Shown: piece by piece, positions 52,546 to 61,622 of the stretch
Layout: each line of letters begins with the position of its first letter
Position numbering within the stretch: the first letter of the stretch is position 1
Source of the DNA: an uncultured Bacteroidales bacterium
GTDB taxonomy: Bacteria > Bacteroidota > Bacteroidia > Bacteroidales > UBA932
NCBI GenBank assembly: GCA_946405435.1
Contig: CAMJHF010000005.1
Coordinates: 1-64,000, forward strand
Direction of reading: 5' to 3'
DNA length: 64,000 nucleotides
Program-made: the position numbers and the translations under genes
Notes under the pieces: generated by a model
Told to the model about the DNA's origin: nothing
What the model saw: the letters and a program-made list of their open reading frames with translations, nothing else
Databases searched by the model: none

Positions 52546-53691
52546 TCAAGCAGAGCAGGCTTTATGGAACATGTCAATCAGTGATTCTATGGACTTATGA
52601 ATATCGTATGCGTCCATCGACTCTACGTACTTGGGGCCAATGGCGATACGTTCCTCGGGATGCTCGATCCAGTAGTCGAGCCTCTCTGCCAGAGCCCTGG
52701 CGTCACCAGCCGGGAACAGGCTCCTGGAGTCCAGGGCGAACTGAGCGGTGGCGGTAAGCTCCCCCTGGGCAATGACGGGGACAGGCCCCTGCTGAAGCGC
52801 CTCCAGGGCCGATAGGCCTTCCACTTCCACGTTGGCGCAGTGCACATAGATATCAGCTTCCGCGGCCAGTTTCCTGAGCTGGTCCCGGTCGCAGAAATGA
52901 AACTCCGGAGCATATTTGACCACTCCGTCGCTGTAGAGTTTCGCCGCCGCACGCTTCATCTTGTCGGCTTCCGGCCCCCGTCCGGCAAAGAAAAGCCGGA
53001 CTTTGTCCGCATGGCGGGAGTAGCGCATCGCCCGGAGCAGCGTGTACTGGTCCTTTTCAACTGCAAGCCTGCCGATGCACAGCACCTTCACCGGAGCGTC
53101 AGCCGCTGGAATCTCACGTTTGCTTATGCAGGTGTCGGGAATGATGCCGTTGGAAATCTCGTGAAGTTCGGACTTGAAGTGGAAACGCTGCAATCTTTCC
53201 TGTACGTGCCTTGTGGGGCACTGGATGTGGGAACAGTTATTGAAAACATAATCGCGCCAAAGACGCAGAGTGGTATTGTTCAACAGTTTCCAGCCGCCCA
53301 GGTGGACCGAGGAGAACAAGTTTTCGGGATGCAGATGATATGTCCCGGTGCACGGTACCCCCATTTCTTTTGCAATCCTGCCGGCCCACATCTCTATGAT
53401 GAAAGGCTCCTCCAGATGTACCAGGTCGGCCCATTTCACAGCCTCGCGGATGACGGCTTTGTCCGTTCCGGCAAAGCAATAGCCATGAGATTTGATGAGC
53501 CCGTCGAATACAGGAATTTTAACCACTTTCAGCAGATAGTCAGGCTGCGGCGAGTCTTGCTCGAGGTTCGGACCGGACAGGATACGGACTTCCTGGCCTG
53601 CCTCGCGCAGGTACTGGACAGTACGGCGGGCGGAAGCGGAAAGGCCGTTGCCGGGCGCATAATAATTATTTACAACGAAAAGAATCTTCAT
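52546..53691 (-). CDS. Glycosyltransferase family 4 protein
   Basis: A 381-residue GT-B protein. ILFVVNNYYAPGNGLSASAR starts the acceptor domain, CIGRLAVEKDQYTLLRAMRY and LFFAGRGPEADKMKR the donor domain, and VEVEGLSALEALQQGPVPVI replaces the usual E-x7-E block. Its ATG shares one base with the stop of the PCMD gene. Confidence 0.88.
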   Translation of the reverse strand: MKILFVVNNYYAPGNGLSASARRTVQYLREAGQEVRILSGPNLEQDSPQPDYLLKVVKIPVFDGLIKSHGYCFAGTDKAVIREAVKWADLVHLEEPFIIEMWAGRIAKEMGVPCTGTYHLHPENLFSSVHLGGWKLLNNTTLRLWRDYVFNNCSHIQCPTRHVQERLQRFHFKSELHEISNGIIPDTCISKREIPAADAPVKVLCIGRLAVEKDQYTLLRAMRYSRHADKVRLFFAGRGPEADKMKRAAAKLYSDGVVKYAPEFHFCDRDQLRKLAAEADIYVHCANVEVEGLSALEALQQGPVPVIAQGELTATAQFALDSRSLFPAGDARALAERLDYWIEHPEERIAIGPKYVESMDAYDIHKSIESLIDMFHKACSA

Positions 53692-54446
53692 TACTTGTAA
53701 TTCAGCTTGAACTCGTCTACATAAAGGACGCTTTTAGTACTTCCAGTAAAAAACTCACTGTACAGACTCGTAGACATGAGTATCAGTATATACTTGGGCT
53801 GCCTGTCGTTATAGTATTTTATAGGCATTTCGAAATGAACATATCCGGGCGTCTCCTTCTTGAGCACCAGCGAGCCCTCACCGATAAGGTGGGGATCCCT
53901 GCCGGAATCCTGGCCATTACCCTTAACCGTCAGGTGGTGCGGGGAGTCCCAGTCCGTGAGGGTAACAGTTATATTTCCGGCATCAAGCGTTCCTTTGCGG
54001 TTTTTATACTCCCCGCGGGCACAGTCAATGACACCGGGCTTGTAATGGTAATAGCCGGAAAGGCTCACGGGACGCCCCTTGAAAGGTGTTCCGAGATACA
54101 TGTCGGCAGTGGTGAACTTGACCACCTTTACAAAGCGGCCGGTATACAGATTGCCTCCGCAGAAAGTGCCGGCAGCCTTTTTGCCTGACAGCTTGGCTGC
54201 CGCTTTCCCGGGTCCCTTTACGGCCACGTGCTCATATTCAGGTTCCGTACCGTTGATTCCAAGTATGCTGAGGCCTTTGTTGGCTGTGTCCCATACCCTT
54301 GTGGACGCATCTGCATCCTTCGGGAAAGGATTCCAGCAGGCGCCTTTCCTGCTCCATGTATCAAAGTCGAGGTTATATAACTGCTGCTGTGCCGACAGGC
54401 TGATGCAGGCAGCCATTGCCGACAAAATCAATGCTATCTTCCTCAT
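53691..54446 (-). CDS. Exported PCMD-domain protein
   Basis: A 251-residue protein with a signal peptide (MRKIALILSAMAACISLSAQ) and one domain of the PCMD type, a putative carbohydrate-metabolism or -binding beta-sandwich found in Bacteroidetes: YNLDFDTWSRKGACWNPFPK, WDTANKGLSILG and PFKGRPVSLSGYYHYKPGVI are its blocks. It is coupled to the esterase gene upstream (ATGA). Confidence 0.82.
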   Translation of the reverse strand: MRKIALILSAMAACISLSAQQQLYNLDFDTWSRKGACWNPFPKDADASTRVWDTANKGLSILGINGTEPEYEHVAVKGPGKAAAKLSGKKAAGTFCGGNLYTGRFVKVVKFTTADMYLGTPFKGRPVSLSGYYHYKPGVIDCARGEYKNRKGTLDAGNITVTLTDWDSPHHLTVKGNGQDSGRDPHLIGEGSLVLKKETPGYVHFEMPIKYYNDRQPKYILILMSTSLYSEFFTGSTKSVLYVDEFKLNYK

Positions 54447-55321
54447 TTAAAAACGTTTTTGTAAAAATCTGTGAGGTAAGAGCGCCAGTTGTACCATGCA
54501 TGCCCGCCTTCGCTGACGGTAAAATCATGCTCATACCCCTTTCTGTCCAGTTTCCTGTCGAATTGCTTCATGTGCAGCAGGAAAAAGTCGTTCCGTCCGA
54601 TGTAGATGCTGTATTTTTCCGGAGGGTCTGCGAACTGTTCTTCCAGCTTGGGCCACAGAGGCCCGTACACATCCCCGTGCCTCAGGGCCGCGAACGTAGG
54701 CTTGGCATAGGGAGAGAACAAACCAACATAATCGAATAGACCGCTGTTGGCCGAAAGGTGCAACGCCTGCAGTCCGCCGCTCGACATGCCCGCAATCGCC
54801 CGTGCAGACCTGTCGTCTATCGTCCTGTAGAGGCTATCCACCCTGTCCACCACATCGTGGATAAAGTACCTCTCCGTCTCCCCGCTTACCAGCCAGAAAG
54901 CCCTCATCGCAGGCAGGGGTCTGCCGTACATGTAGTCTTTATCGTTATAGTAATTGTTGGTGTTCGGAAGCACCAGTATGAAATCTTCCGCCTGGTCCGC
55001 CCTGCGGAGCGAGTCAAGCTTGCGGAAGGCATCCCCCCGCTCGAACCAGGTGACTTCGTTGCCGCGGGCCCCATGCAGGAGGTACAAAACGGGATAGTTC
55101 CTGAGGGTGTCCGTATAATAGTCCGGGGGCAGGTATACCACCATCCGCTTTTCGGTCAGGGCCGGCTCGCTGCTGGGATAATTCACCACCTCAACGGTCC
55201 CGTCGCAGCTTCTTATGGACTTTATCTCAGAATCGTAAGGTCCTGAGGCATAACGGCCTGCCGCACAGGATACAGTGAACCAGGCAGCTGCTGCAAAGCT
55301 TATTACACGGCGCAATCTCAT
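54443..55321 (-). CDS. Exported esterase (Esterase D/PF00756-like alpha/beta hydrolase)
   Basis: A 292-residue lipoprotein-like esterase: short signal with lipobox FTVSC. YPVLYLLHGARGNEVTWFER is the oxyanion block, AIAGMSSGGLQAL the nucleophile elbow (Ser), YIGRNDFF the Asp region and SEGGHAWYNWRSYL the catalytic His. Such enzymes include feruloyl and acetyl-xylan esterases. The start is MRLRRVISF (55321): the ATG at 55333 is inside the -7 box TATCTTTG. Confidence 0.88.
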   Translation of the reverse strand: MRLRRVISFAAAAWFTVSCAAGRYASGPYDSEIKSIRSCDGTVEVVNYPSSEPALTEKRMVVYLPPDYYTDTLRNYPVLYLLHGARGNEVTWFERGDAFRKLDSLRRADQAEDFILVLPNTNNYYNDKDYMYGRPLPAMRAFWLVSGETERYFIHDVVDRVDSLYRTIDDRSARAIAGMSSGGLQALHLSANSGLFDYVGLFSPYAKPTFAALRHGDVYGPLWPKLEEQFADPPEKYSIYIGRNDFFLLHMKQFDRKLDRKGYEHDFTVSEGGHAWYNWRSYLTDFYKNVFK

Positions 55322-55330
55322 TTCGGGCCG

Positions 55331-55338
55331 CAAAGATA
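55331..55338 (-). promoter_or_regulatory. -7 box (TATCTTTG), 9 bases from start codon
   Basis: Exact TAnnTTTG on the minus strand; it overlaps an in-frame upstream ATG and so decides the esterase start at 55321. Confidence 0.6.
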
Positions 55339-55360
55339 CGGCAAAATATTTAAAAAACCG

Positions 55361-56383
55361 TTACCAGGACCTCCTGCGCACGGTAAGGTTCAGCCAGTCG
55401 TAAAAAATGCTGTAGGAGAGAAGGAAATACAAGAGAAGCAGAACCGCTCCCCACCAAGGAAGGAAAATGAAACCGAGCATTCCCCAGACGAGGAACATGA
55501 CCGGCGTGCCCACTAACCTTAGCAGATAACGCACTGAATTGCTGAAAGTTTTGTCTGCAAGCCTGCGTCTGCAGATATATTCGGCCGTCCCCCACATGGG
55601 CAGCGTCAGGACGGCAGAGAGAATGAAAAAAGGTGCAGACAACACCGCCAGAAGTATCTTCCACCACTTGAGCGATTCCATCGGACGGGCTTCCTCGAGG
55701 CGGCGTCCGTAAGTGTCATCATCCGGAAGGCACAGGAAAAGCTCCGACAGTTCGCCGCTCAGCCGCCGGCTAAGGGACATAAGCAGTTCGGTCTTGCCGA
55801 GGCCTTCATTCTCCCGGACAAAAGCATTCACGTCTATCGGCTCCCCGATCCGCACCCGGCAGCGCCCGCGGTAGCGAAAAAAATCGCTGTAGTCAATCCC
55901 CACCGGCACTATGCACGTGGGCTGCATCCCGGCGCTTCCGACTGCCAGGCGCACGACGCCCTTGCGTATGGGCAGAAGCGAATACATCGGCCTGTGGCGG
56001 CCCTCCGGGAATGCGCAGAAAGGCACTCCGTGTGCCAGCACGTCGTATATCACAGGCATGACTTCGAGGTTCCTGGCAACCTCGCGTATGCCGTCGCGTA
56101 TGCGGGCAATGGGAAGGATCTTGAGAAATGTCAGTGCGCGTGCGGCCGCAGGTTTCCGGAATATGTCGGCGCGGGCGCCGAAGACCGTGGCCTCCCGCCT
56201 GCACTGAAGCACTACAAGGGCGTCCATCAATGTATTGCAGTGATTGGGGGCGATTATTACCGCCCTTCCGTCGGAAGGAAAACTGCCCTCGATATCAAGA
56301 GATGTAAAACTGCACCTTGTGCACCAGTCCACATAAGGGCGCAGAAAACAGTACAGCCGGTCCTTCCTCCAGATTTCAGACAT
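55361..56383 (-). CDS. 1-acyl-glycerol-3-phosphate acyltransferase-like protein
   Basis: A 340-residue PlsC-domain protein. IIAPNHCNTLMDALVVLQ carries the acceptor His/Asp of the N-H-x5-D variant, FPEGRHRP the phosphate-binding block. The last about 90 residues hold two or three membrane helices (WWKILLAVLSAPFFILSAV; LVGTPVMFLVWGMLGFIFLP). It acylates a glycerophosphate or similar acceptor at the inner membrane. A TATTTTTG box (56412-56405) lies 21 bases upstream. Confidence 0.88.
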   Translation of the reverse strand: MSEIWRKDRLYCFLRPYVDWCTRCSFTSLDIEGSFPSDGRAVIIAPNHCNTLMDALVVLQCRREATVFGARADIFRKPAAARALTFLKILPIARIRDGIREVARNLEVMPVIYDVLAHGVPFCAFPEGRHRPMYSLLPIRKGVVRLAVGSAGMQPTCIVPVGIDYSDFFRYRGRCRVRIGEPIDVNAFVRENEGLGKTELLMSLSRRLSGELSELFLCLPDDDTYGRRLEEARPMESLKWWKILLAVLSAPFFILSAVLTLPMWGTAEYICRRRLADKTFSNSVRYLLRLVGTPVMFLVWGMLGFIFLPWWGAVLLLLYFLLSYSIFYDWLNLTVRRRSW

Positions 56384-56440
56384 TATTCCGTTGGTTTATG
56401 AAGCCAAAAATAGTAAAAATATTCTTATATTGGTCTTCTG

Positions 56441-56448
56441 TATTTTTG
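56441..56448 (+). promoter_or_regulatory. -7 box (TATTTTTG) of the protease operon
   Basis: Exact TAnnTTTG, 51 bases before the ATG at 56500. Confidence 0.5.
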
Positions 56449-56499
56449 CATGCCAAAGAACGAAGAATACTTTCCAGACGGTTACAAATTATTATTAAT

Positions 56500-59400
56500 A
56501 TGAAAATCAAACAGTTAGTAGTATTGGTGGCACTTCTGTCCGCAAGTGCTGCAGCCCTCGCCCAGGAAGAAGCGAGGCTGCTCCGATTCCCTGCCACAAA
56601 CGGCAGCGAAATCGTTTTCACCTACGCAGGCGACCTGTGGACCGTTCCTGTCACCGGAGGCCGTGCGACACGCCTCACATCACACCTTGGCGTGGAGGCT
56701 TTCGGCCGTTACTCCCCCGACGGCCGCAGCATCGCCTTCACCGGCGAGTACGACGGCAACAGGGAAGTCTATTTAATTCCGGCAGAAGGTGGTGAGCCGC
56801 AGCGCCTCACCTTCACTTCAACCAACGCCCGCGACGATTTCGGCGACAGGATGGGTCCGAACAACATAGTAATGAACTGGACTCCGGACGGCAAGAGCAT
56901 AGTTTACCGCAACCGCATCAGCGACGGCTTCGACGGCAAACTGTGGAAAATATCCCCGCAGGGCGGCATGCCTGTCCAGATTCCCCTCCCCGAAGGTGGA
57001 TTCTGCAGCTGGAGCCCAGACGGCAAGAAGCTGGCATACAACCGCGTGATGCGGGAGTTCCGCACCTGGAAATACTACCGCGGCGGCATGGCCGACGACG
57101 TCTGGATATGGGACACAAAGGCAAAGAAAGTCACCAACATAACTTCCAATGACGCACAGGACATCTTCCCTATGTGGATAGGCGATGAGATCTACTTCGC
57201 CTCCGACAGGGACATGACGATGAACCTGTTCTGCTACAACGTCAAGACCGGCAAGACGGACAAAGTGACCGACTTCAGCGACTTCGACGTCAAATTCCCC
57301 AGCACCGACGGCAAAACCATAGTGTTCGAGAACGGCGGATGGATTTACCGCTTCGACCCCGCCACGCGCAGCTGCGCCAAGGTGCCAGTAACGCTTGCCT
57401 CCGACAACACCCAGGCACGCGAATCCAGACTCGCAGTCGGCGGCCGCATTAGTTCCGCATCCCTCTCTCCCGACGGCACAAGGATGGTGGCAACGGCCCG
57501 CGGAGAAGTATTCGACATCCCTGTAGGCAAGGGAGTTACACGCAACCTCAGCCGCACTCCCGGCTCCAACGACCGCAGCGCCGACTGGAGTCCCGACGGC
57601 AAATGGATAGCCTGGATAGGAGACGGCACCGGCGAGACCGAAGTATATCTGTACGATGCAGTCTCCGGCGGCTCGCCCAGCCAGCTCACCTCCGGATCCG
57701 ACACCTACATCCGCAGCCTTCAGTGGGCACCGGACAGCAAGACCCTGCTCTACACCGACCGCAAGAACCGCCTGGTCGAGGTGACTGTGCCTGCGGGAAC
57801 CAAACGCACAATCATGCAAAACCCCGAGGCCGAGTTCCGCGGCGTATCCTTCTCGCCTGACAGCAAATGGATAAGCTACACCCGTCCTGCCAAGAACGAA
57901 ATGAACGTCGTGTACGTCTACAACCTGGCCGAAGGCAAAGAGTATCCCGTGACGGAACGCTGGTACAACAGCAGCGCCCCGGTCTTCTCGACAGACGGCA
58001 AGTACCTGATATTCAGCTCGGACCGCGACATCAACCCTCAGTACAGCCGCATCGAGTGGAACTTCACCCTGGGCAACATGGGGTCCGCCTACCTGGCCCT
58101 GCTTGCCGCCGACACCCCTTCCCCTCTGCTTCCCAAAGATGGAGAAGAAGCCGGACAGGCAGCCCCTGCCAAGCCCGAGACACCCAAGGAAAAAGCATCA
58201 GAGAAGCCTTCCGTGAACGTCAAGATAGACACTGACGGCATCTGTGGACGCATTGTCAAACTGCCTTTCGGGGGCATGGGATTCTTCTCCGACGGCAAGA
58301 AAATCTGGCATGGAGACTTCGGCGGCACCAAGGTTTTCGACCTTGCCACGGGCAAGGATGAAGAGTGCGCCAAAGGCCGCATGTCCTACCGCGCCGGCAA
58401 CAAGATGGCCCTCATCCGCGGGCGCGACGGCCTGTCCGCAGCCAAGTTCGGCGCCAAGATGACCGGCGAGAAGATAAACACCGACGACGCAGTCGCCGTC
58501 ATAGACTACCCGGCCGAATGGGCCCAGATATTCGACGAAGTATGGCGTGCCTTCCGGGACGGCTATTACGTTCAGAACATGCACGGCCGCGACTGGAAAG
58601 CCATCAAGGAAAAATACGCCGTCCTGCTGCCCTACGTTCGCACCAGGCTGGACCTCAACTACGTGATCGGCGAGATGATTTCCGAGCTTGCCTCCGGACA
58701 TGCTTATGTTAATCCAGGCGAATATCCCAAGCCTGAGCGCATCCAGACCGGGCTCCTCGGCGCCGAGATTTCCAAGGACAAGAACGGATGGTTCAGGATC
58801 AACCGCATCCTGGAGGGCGCTCCGTACAGCGAATCCCTCCGTTCCCCTCTGGCTGAGCCGGGCCTCGGCGTAAAGGCCGGGCAGTACATCACCGCCATCG
58901 ACGGAGTCAGCGTAAAGGACGAGGCTAATATCTACAAGATGCTGGCCGGGAAGGCAGGAGTACTCACCGAACTGACCGTATCCGACAAGCCCGCAGAGGG
59001 AGGCAGGAAAGTGGTGGTCAAGCCGATAGCCAACGAGTATCCCCTGTATCACTACGAATGGGTACAGAAGAATATCGCCACCGTAGACAAACTCTCCGGC
59101 GGCAAGGTCGGCTACATCTACATCCCCGACATGGGTCCGGAAGGCCTGAGCGAATTCGCCCGCTACTACTATCCACAGCTGGACAAGGAAGCATTGATCA
59201 TCGACGACAGGGCCAACGGCGGCGGCAACGTATCGCCTATGATAATCGAACGCCTCAAGCGTGAGGTTTACCGCATGACCATGAGCCGCACATCTTCCAT
59301 GACGGGCACCGTTCCCGACGGCACCCACACAGGTCCCAAGGTACTGCTGATCAACAAGTACTCCGCATCCGACGGAGACCTCTTCCCCTGGAGTTTCAAG

Positions 59401-59730
59401 GCCAACAAACTCGGCACCGTAATAGGCACCCGCACATGGGGCGGAATAGTCGGAATCAGCGGCCCTCTGCCCTACATGGACGGCACCGACGTCCGCGTGC
59501 CCTTCTTCACCAACTACGACAGGGCCACCGGAGAGTGGATCGTGGAGAATCACGGCGTAGATCCGGACATCCTTCTGGACAACGACCCTCTGAAAGAATA
59601 CGCCGGTACGGACCAGCAGCTTGAAAAAGCCGTAGAAGTGGCCCTGGAACAGATCAAGGACCGCGTTCCCCTGCCCGCAGTTCCAGCCGACCGCACCTTC
59701 CCCGACCTCGGACTCCCCCAACTTCCTTAA
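56500..59730 (+). CDS. Exported Tricorn-like S41 peptidase
   Basis: A 1076-residue exported protease. After a signal peptide (MKIKQLVVLVALLSASAAAL) come WD40-like/TolB-type beta-propeller repeats (for example GDLWTVPVTGGRATRLTSHL; repeated SPDG motifs) over about 650 residues, then a core with a PDZ-like part (GVKAGQYITAIDGVSVKDEA) and an S41 catalytic domain with DDRANGGGNVSPMIIERL and the Ser in LINKYSASDGDLFPW. Tricorn homologues degrade peptides. A Pro/Lys/Glu-rich insert (about 545-575) separates propeller and core. Confidence 0.9.
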   Translation: MKIKQLVVLVALLSASAAALAQEEARLLRFPATNGSEIVFTYAGDLWTVPVTGGRATRLTSHLGVEAFGRYSPDGRSIAFTGEYDGNREVYLIPAEGGEPQRLTFTSTNARDDFGDRMGPNNIVMNWTPDGKSIVYRNRISDGFDGKLWKISPQGGMPVQIPLPEGGFCSWSPDGKKLAYNRVMREFRTWKYYRGGMADDVWIWDTKAKKVTNITSNDAQDIFPMWIGDEIYFASDRDMTMNLFCYNVKTGKTDKVTDFSDFDVKFPSTDGKTIVFENGGWIYRFDPATRSCAKVPVTLASDNTQARESRLAVGGRISSASLSPDGTRMVATARGEVFDIPVGKGVTRNLSRTPGSNDRSADWSPDGKWIAWIGDGTGETEVYLYDAVSGGSPSQLTSGSDTYIRSLQWAPDSKTLLYTDRKNRLVEVTVPAGTKRTIMQNPEAEFRGVSFSPDSKWISYTRPAKNEMNVVYVYNLAEGKEYPVTERWYNSSAPVFSTDGKYLIFSSDRDINPQYSRIEWNFTLGNMGSAYLALLAADTPSPLLPKDGEEAGQAAPAKPETPKEKASEKPSVNVKIDTDGICGRIVKLPFGGMGFFSDGKKIWHGDFGGTKVFDLATGKDEECAKGRMSYRAGNKMALIRGRDGLSAAKFGAKMTGEKINTDDAVAVIDYPAEWAQIFDEVWRAFRDGYYVQNMHGRDWKAIKEKYAVLLPYVRTRLDLNYVIGEMISELASGHAYVNPGEYPKPERIQTGLLGAEISKDKNGWFRINRILEGAPYSESLRSPLAEPGLGVKAGQYITAIDGVSVKDEANIYKMLAGKAGVLTELTVSDKPAEGGRKVVVKPIANEYPLYHYEWVQKNIATVDKLSGGKVGYIYIPDMGPEGLSEFARYYYPQLDKEALIIDDRANGGGNVSPMIIERLKREVYRMTMSRTSSMTGTVPDGTHTGPKVLLINKYSASDGDLFPWSFKANKLGTVIGTRTWGGIVGISGPLPYMDGTDVRVPFFTNYDRATGEWIVENHGVDPDILLDNDPLKEYAGTDQQLEKAVEVALEQIKDRVPLPAVPADRTFPDLGLPQLP

Positions 59731-59742
59731 CATTCTAATTAT

Positions 59743-60429
59743 ATGTCAAAGAGATTATTCCTTCTGCTTTCCATGCTGATGACGTTCGCCGCAGCCGCCC
59801 AGCCCAAAACATATTTCTGCACTATCCCCGGAGCTACGCTGCGATATGAACGCTACGACCCCGATATGGAAAGGCACTGGTGGACACAGACTACACGCAT
59901 AGACAGCATCCAAAAACAGAGTGACGGCAGCTACAATATAGTGTTCACCGCCAACGTCAAGTCCGACAAGGTAAAGGCGCCTGTAAAGGGAGGCGTCAGT
60001 TCCACTTCTGTCGTCCATCCCGACGGGACCGTGGACGTCAACATTTCAGAGGCTATGTCCATTGCGGCCAAACAGCGGTTTTCGATCTTTGATTTCCAGG
60101 CCGAGGGCGGTATCTCCTCGCTCAAGAGCAGCATCAAGCCGGGCGACAAACTGGAAGAGATCCACGGGGCCGTGGACTGGAGCGGAATCAAATTCACCCT
60201 GGATTACACCCAGCGCTCAGTAGCCAAAAGGGAGACTATCACCGTGCCGGCCGGCACCTTCGACTGCATAGTGGTGAAGGAGCACAAACTGGAAAAAGCC
60301 CCTCTCCACAAAAGGGACCGCATCACCTATACCTGGTACACATACGGAATAGGCATGATAAGGCACGACACATTCTTTACCGACGGTCGGCAGGAATGTA
60401 CCGAACAACTCTATTCAATTGAAAAATAA
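59743..60429 (+). CDS. Exported DUF3108-like protein
   Basis: A 228-residue exported protein (signal MSKRLFLLLSMLMTFAAA). The pattern PGATLRYERYDPD, KRETITVPAGTFDCIVVKEH and YTWYTYGIGMIRHDTF matches the DUF3108/TapB-like beta-barrel proteins. Function unknown. It follows the protease by 12 bases and precedes the phosphoesterase by six. Confidence 0.75.
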   Translation: MSKRLFLLLSMLMTFAAAAQPKTYFCTIPGATLRYERYDPDMERHWWTQTTRIDSIQKQSDGSYNIVFTANVKSDKVKAPVKGGVSSTSVVHPDGTVDVNISEAMSIAAKQRFSIFDFQAEGGISSLKSSIKPGDKLEEIHGAVDWSGIKFTLDYTQRSVAKRETITVPAGTFDCIVVKEHKLEKAPLHKRDRITYTWYTYGIGMIRHDTFFTDGRQECTEQLYSIEK

Positions 60430-60435
60430 AACCTT

Positions 60436-61614
60436 ATGACCACCAAAAGAATACTGTTCATCCTGTCAGGGCTCATAGCCTGCACGCTGGTCCTGGCCCA
60501 GCCCAAGCGGCCTTCGATACAGTACGGCCCCTGGATACAGAATGTCACCGGCGACGGTTTCACCGTGGTGTTCAAGACGGCGGAGCCCTCTCTCGCCTTC
60601 GTGGAGGTCGCTCCGGACGACGGTTCTTCGATGTACAACACGGAGCGCCCGCAGTTCTACCAGACAGTAGCCGGAAGGCGCGTGCACGGCACCATGCACA
60701 GGATAAGGGTCAGCGGCCTGCAGCCCGGCACCGCCTATCGATACCGCATCATAGGCAAGACGGCGCTGGACGACAGCTACGCCTACGGCATAGTATGGGG
60801 TCCGGAGGGCAATATCAGCGGCGAAATCAGCGGGATAAAGACTCTCGACCAGTCCGCCCCGGAGTGCAGGTTCAGCATGGTCAACGACATGCACGGACAC
60901 TTCGGGCGCTTCTCCGGCCTGACCAAGTCTCTCAAGCCCTCGGATCTGGACTTTTTCGTGATGAACGGAGACATCGTGTCGTACGTAAACAGCATCGACA
61001 CAATGATGAAGTATACTTTCGGGCCCGCCAAAGACCTGCTCAAGTCCGTTCCCTCAATATATGTGAGGGGCAACCACGAGAGCCGGGGACGGGAGTTTGA
61101 CAAGGTGCCAGGCCTGTTCGATTCGCCCACCGGCCAATTCTATTATATGTTCCGCCAGGGTCCGTGCGCCTTCCTGGTACTAGACGGAGGAGAGGACAAG
61201 CCCGACTCCAGCGGAGAATACTTCGGCACCGCCGACTTCGACGCCTACCGCGCCGCCGAACTGGAGTGGCTCAAGCAGGCCGTCAAGGATCCCGCTTTTA
61301 CCTCCGCCCGTTGGAGAGTGGCGCTGATACACATCCCCACCATCTCGCATGTCACGCCATGGTACTGCCAGCAATGGCTCTGCGACAACGTGCTGCCGGT
61401 ACTTAACGGCGCCGGGGTGGACCTGATGCTCAGCGGGCATCACCACCGCTACATTTACGTGGACCCCCGCCAGGACGGCAACCAGAACGACTTCCCCATC
61501 ATCGTGAACAGCAACGTAGACCGCCTTGACTTCAAAGCGGACGACAAGCATTTGGATGTGAAGGTCGTAGATGCGCACGGGAAGGAAATCCACGCCCACA
61601 GCTACAGCAAATAG
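60436..61614 (+). CDS. Exported metallophosphoesterase with N-terminal Fn3-like domain
   Basis: A 392-residue protein. Signal peptide, then a purple-acid-phosphatase-like Fn3 domain (SIQYGPWIQNVTGDGFTVVF, GLQPGTAYRYRIIG), then a calcineurin-like phosphoesterase: SMVNDMHGHF (D-x-H), VMNGDIVSY (GD), YVRGNHESRG (GNHE), LIHIP and LSGHHHRYIY (GH-x-H). All metal-binding motifs are intact. Third gene of the protease operon. Confidence 0.88.
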   Translation: MTTKRILFILSGLIACTLVLAQPKRPSIQYGPWIQNVTGDGFTVVFKTAEPSLAFVEVAPDDGSSMYNTERPQFYQTVAGRRVHGTMHRIRVSGLQPGTAYRYRIIGKTALDDSYAYGIVWGPEGNISGEISGIKTLDQSAPECRFSMVNDMHGHFGRFSGLTKSLKPSDLDFFVMNGDIVSYVNSIDTMMKYTFGPAKDLLKSVPSIYVRGNHESRGREFDKVPGLFDSPTGQFYYMFRQGPCAFLVLDGGEDKPDSSGEYFGTADFDAYRAAELEWLKQAVKDPAFTSARWRVALIHIPTISHVTPWYCQQWLCDNVLPVLNGAGVDLMLSGHHHRYIYVDPRQDGNQNDFPIIVNSNVDRLDFKADDKHLDVKVVDAHGKEIHAHSYSK

Positions 61615-61622
61615 ACCGGGAT

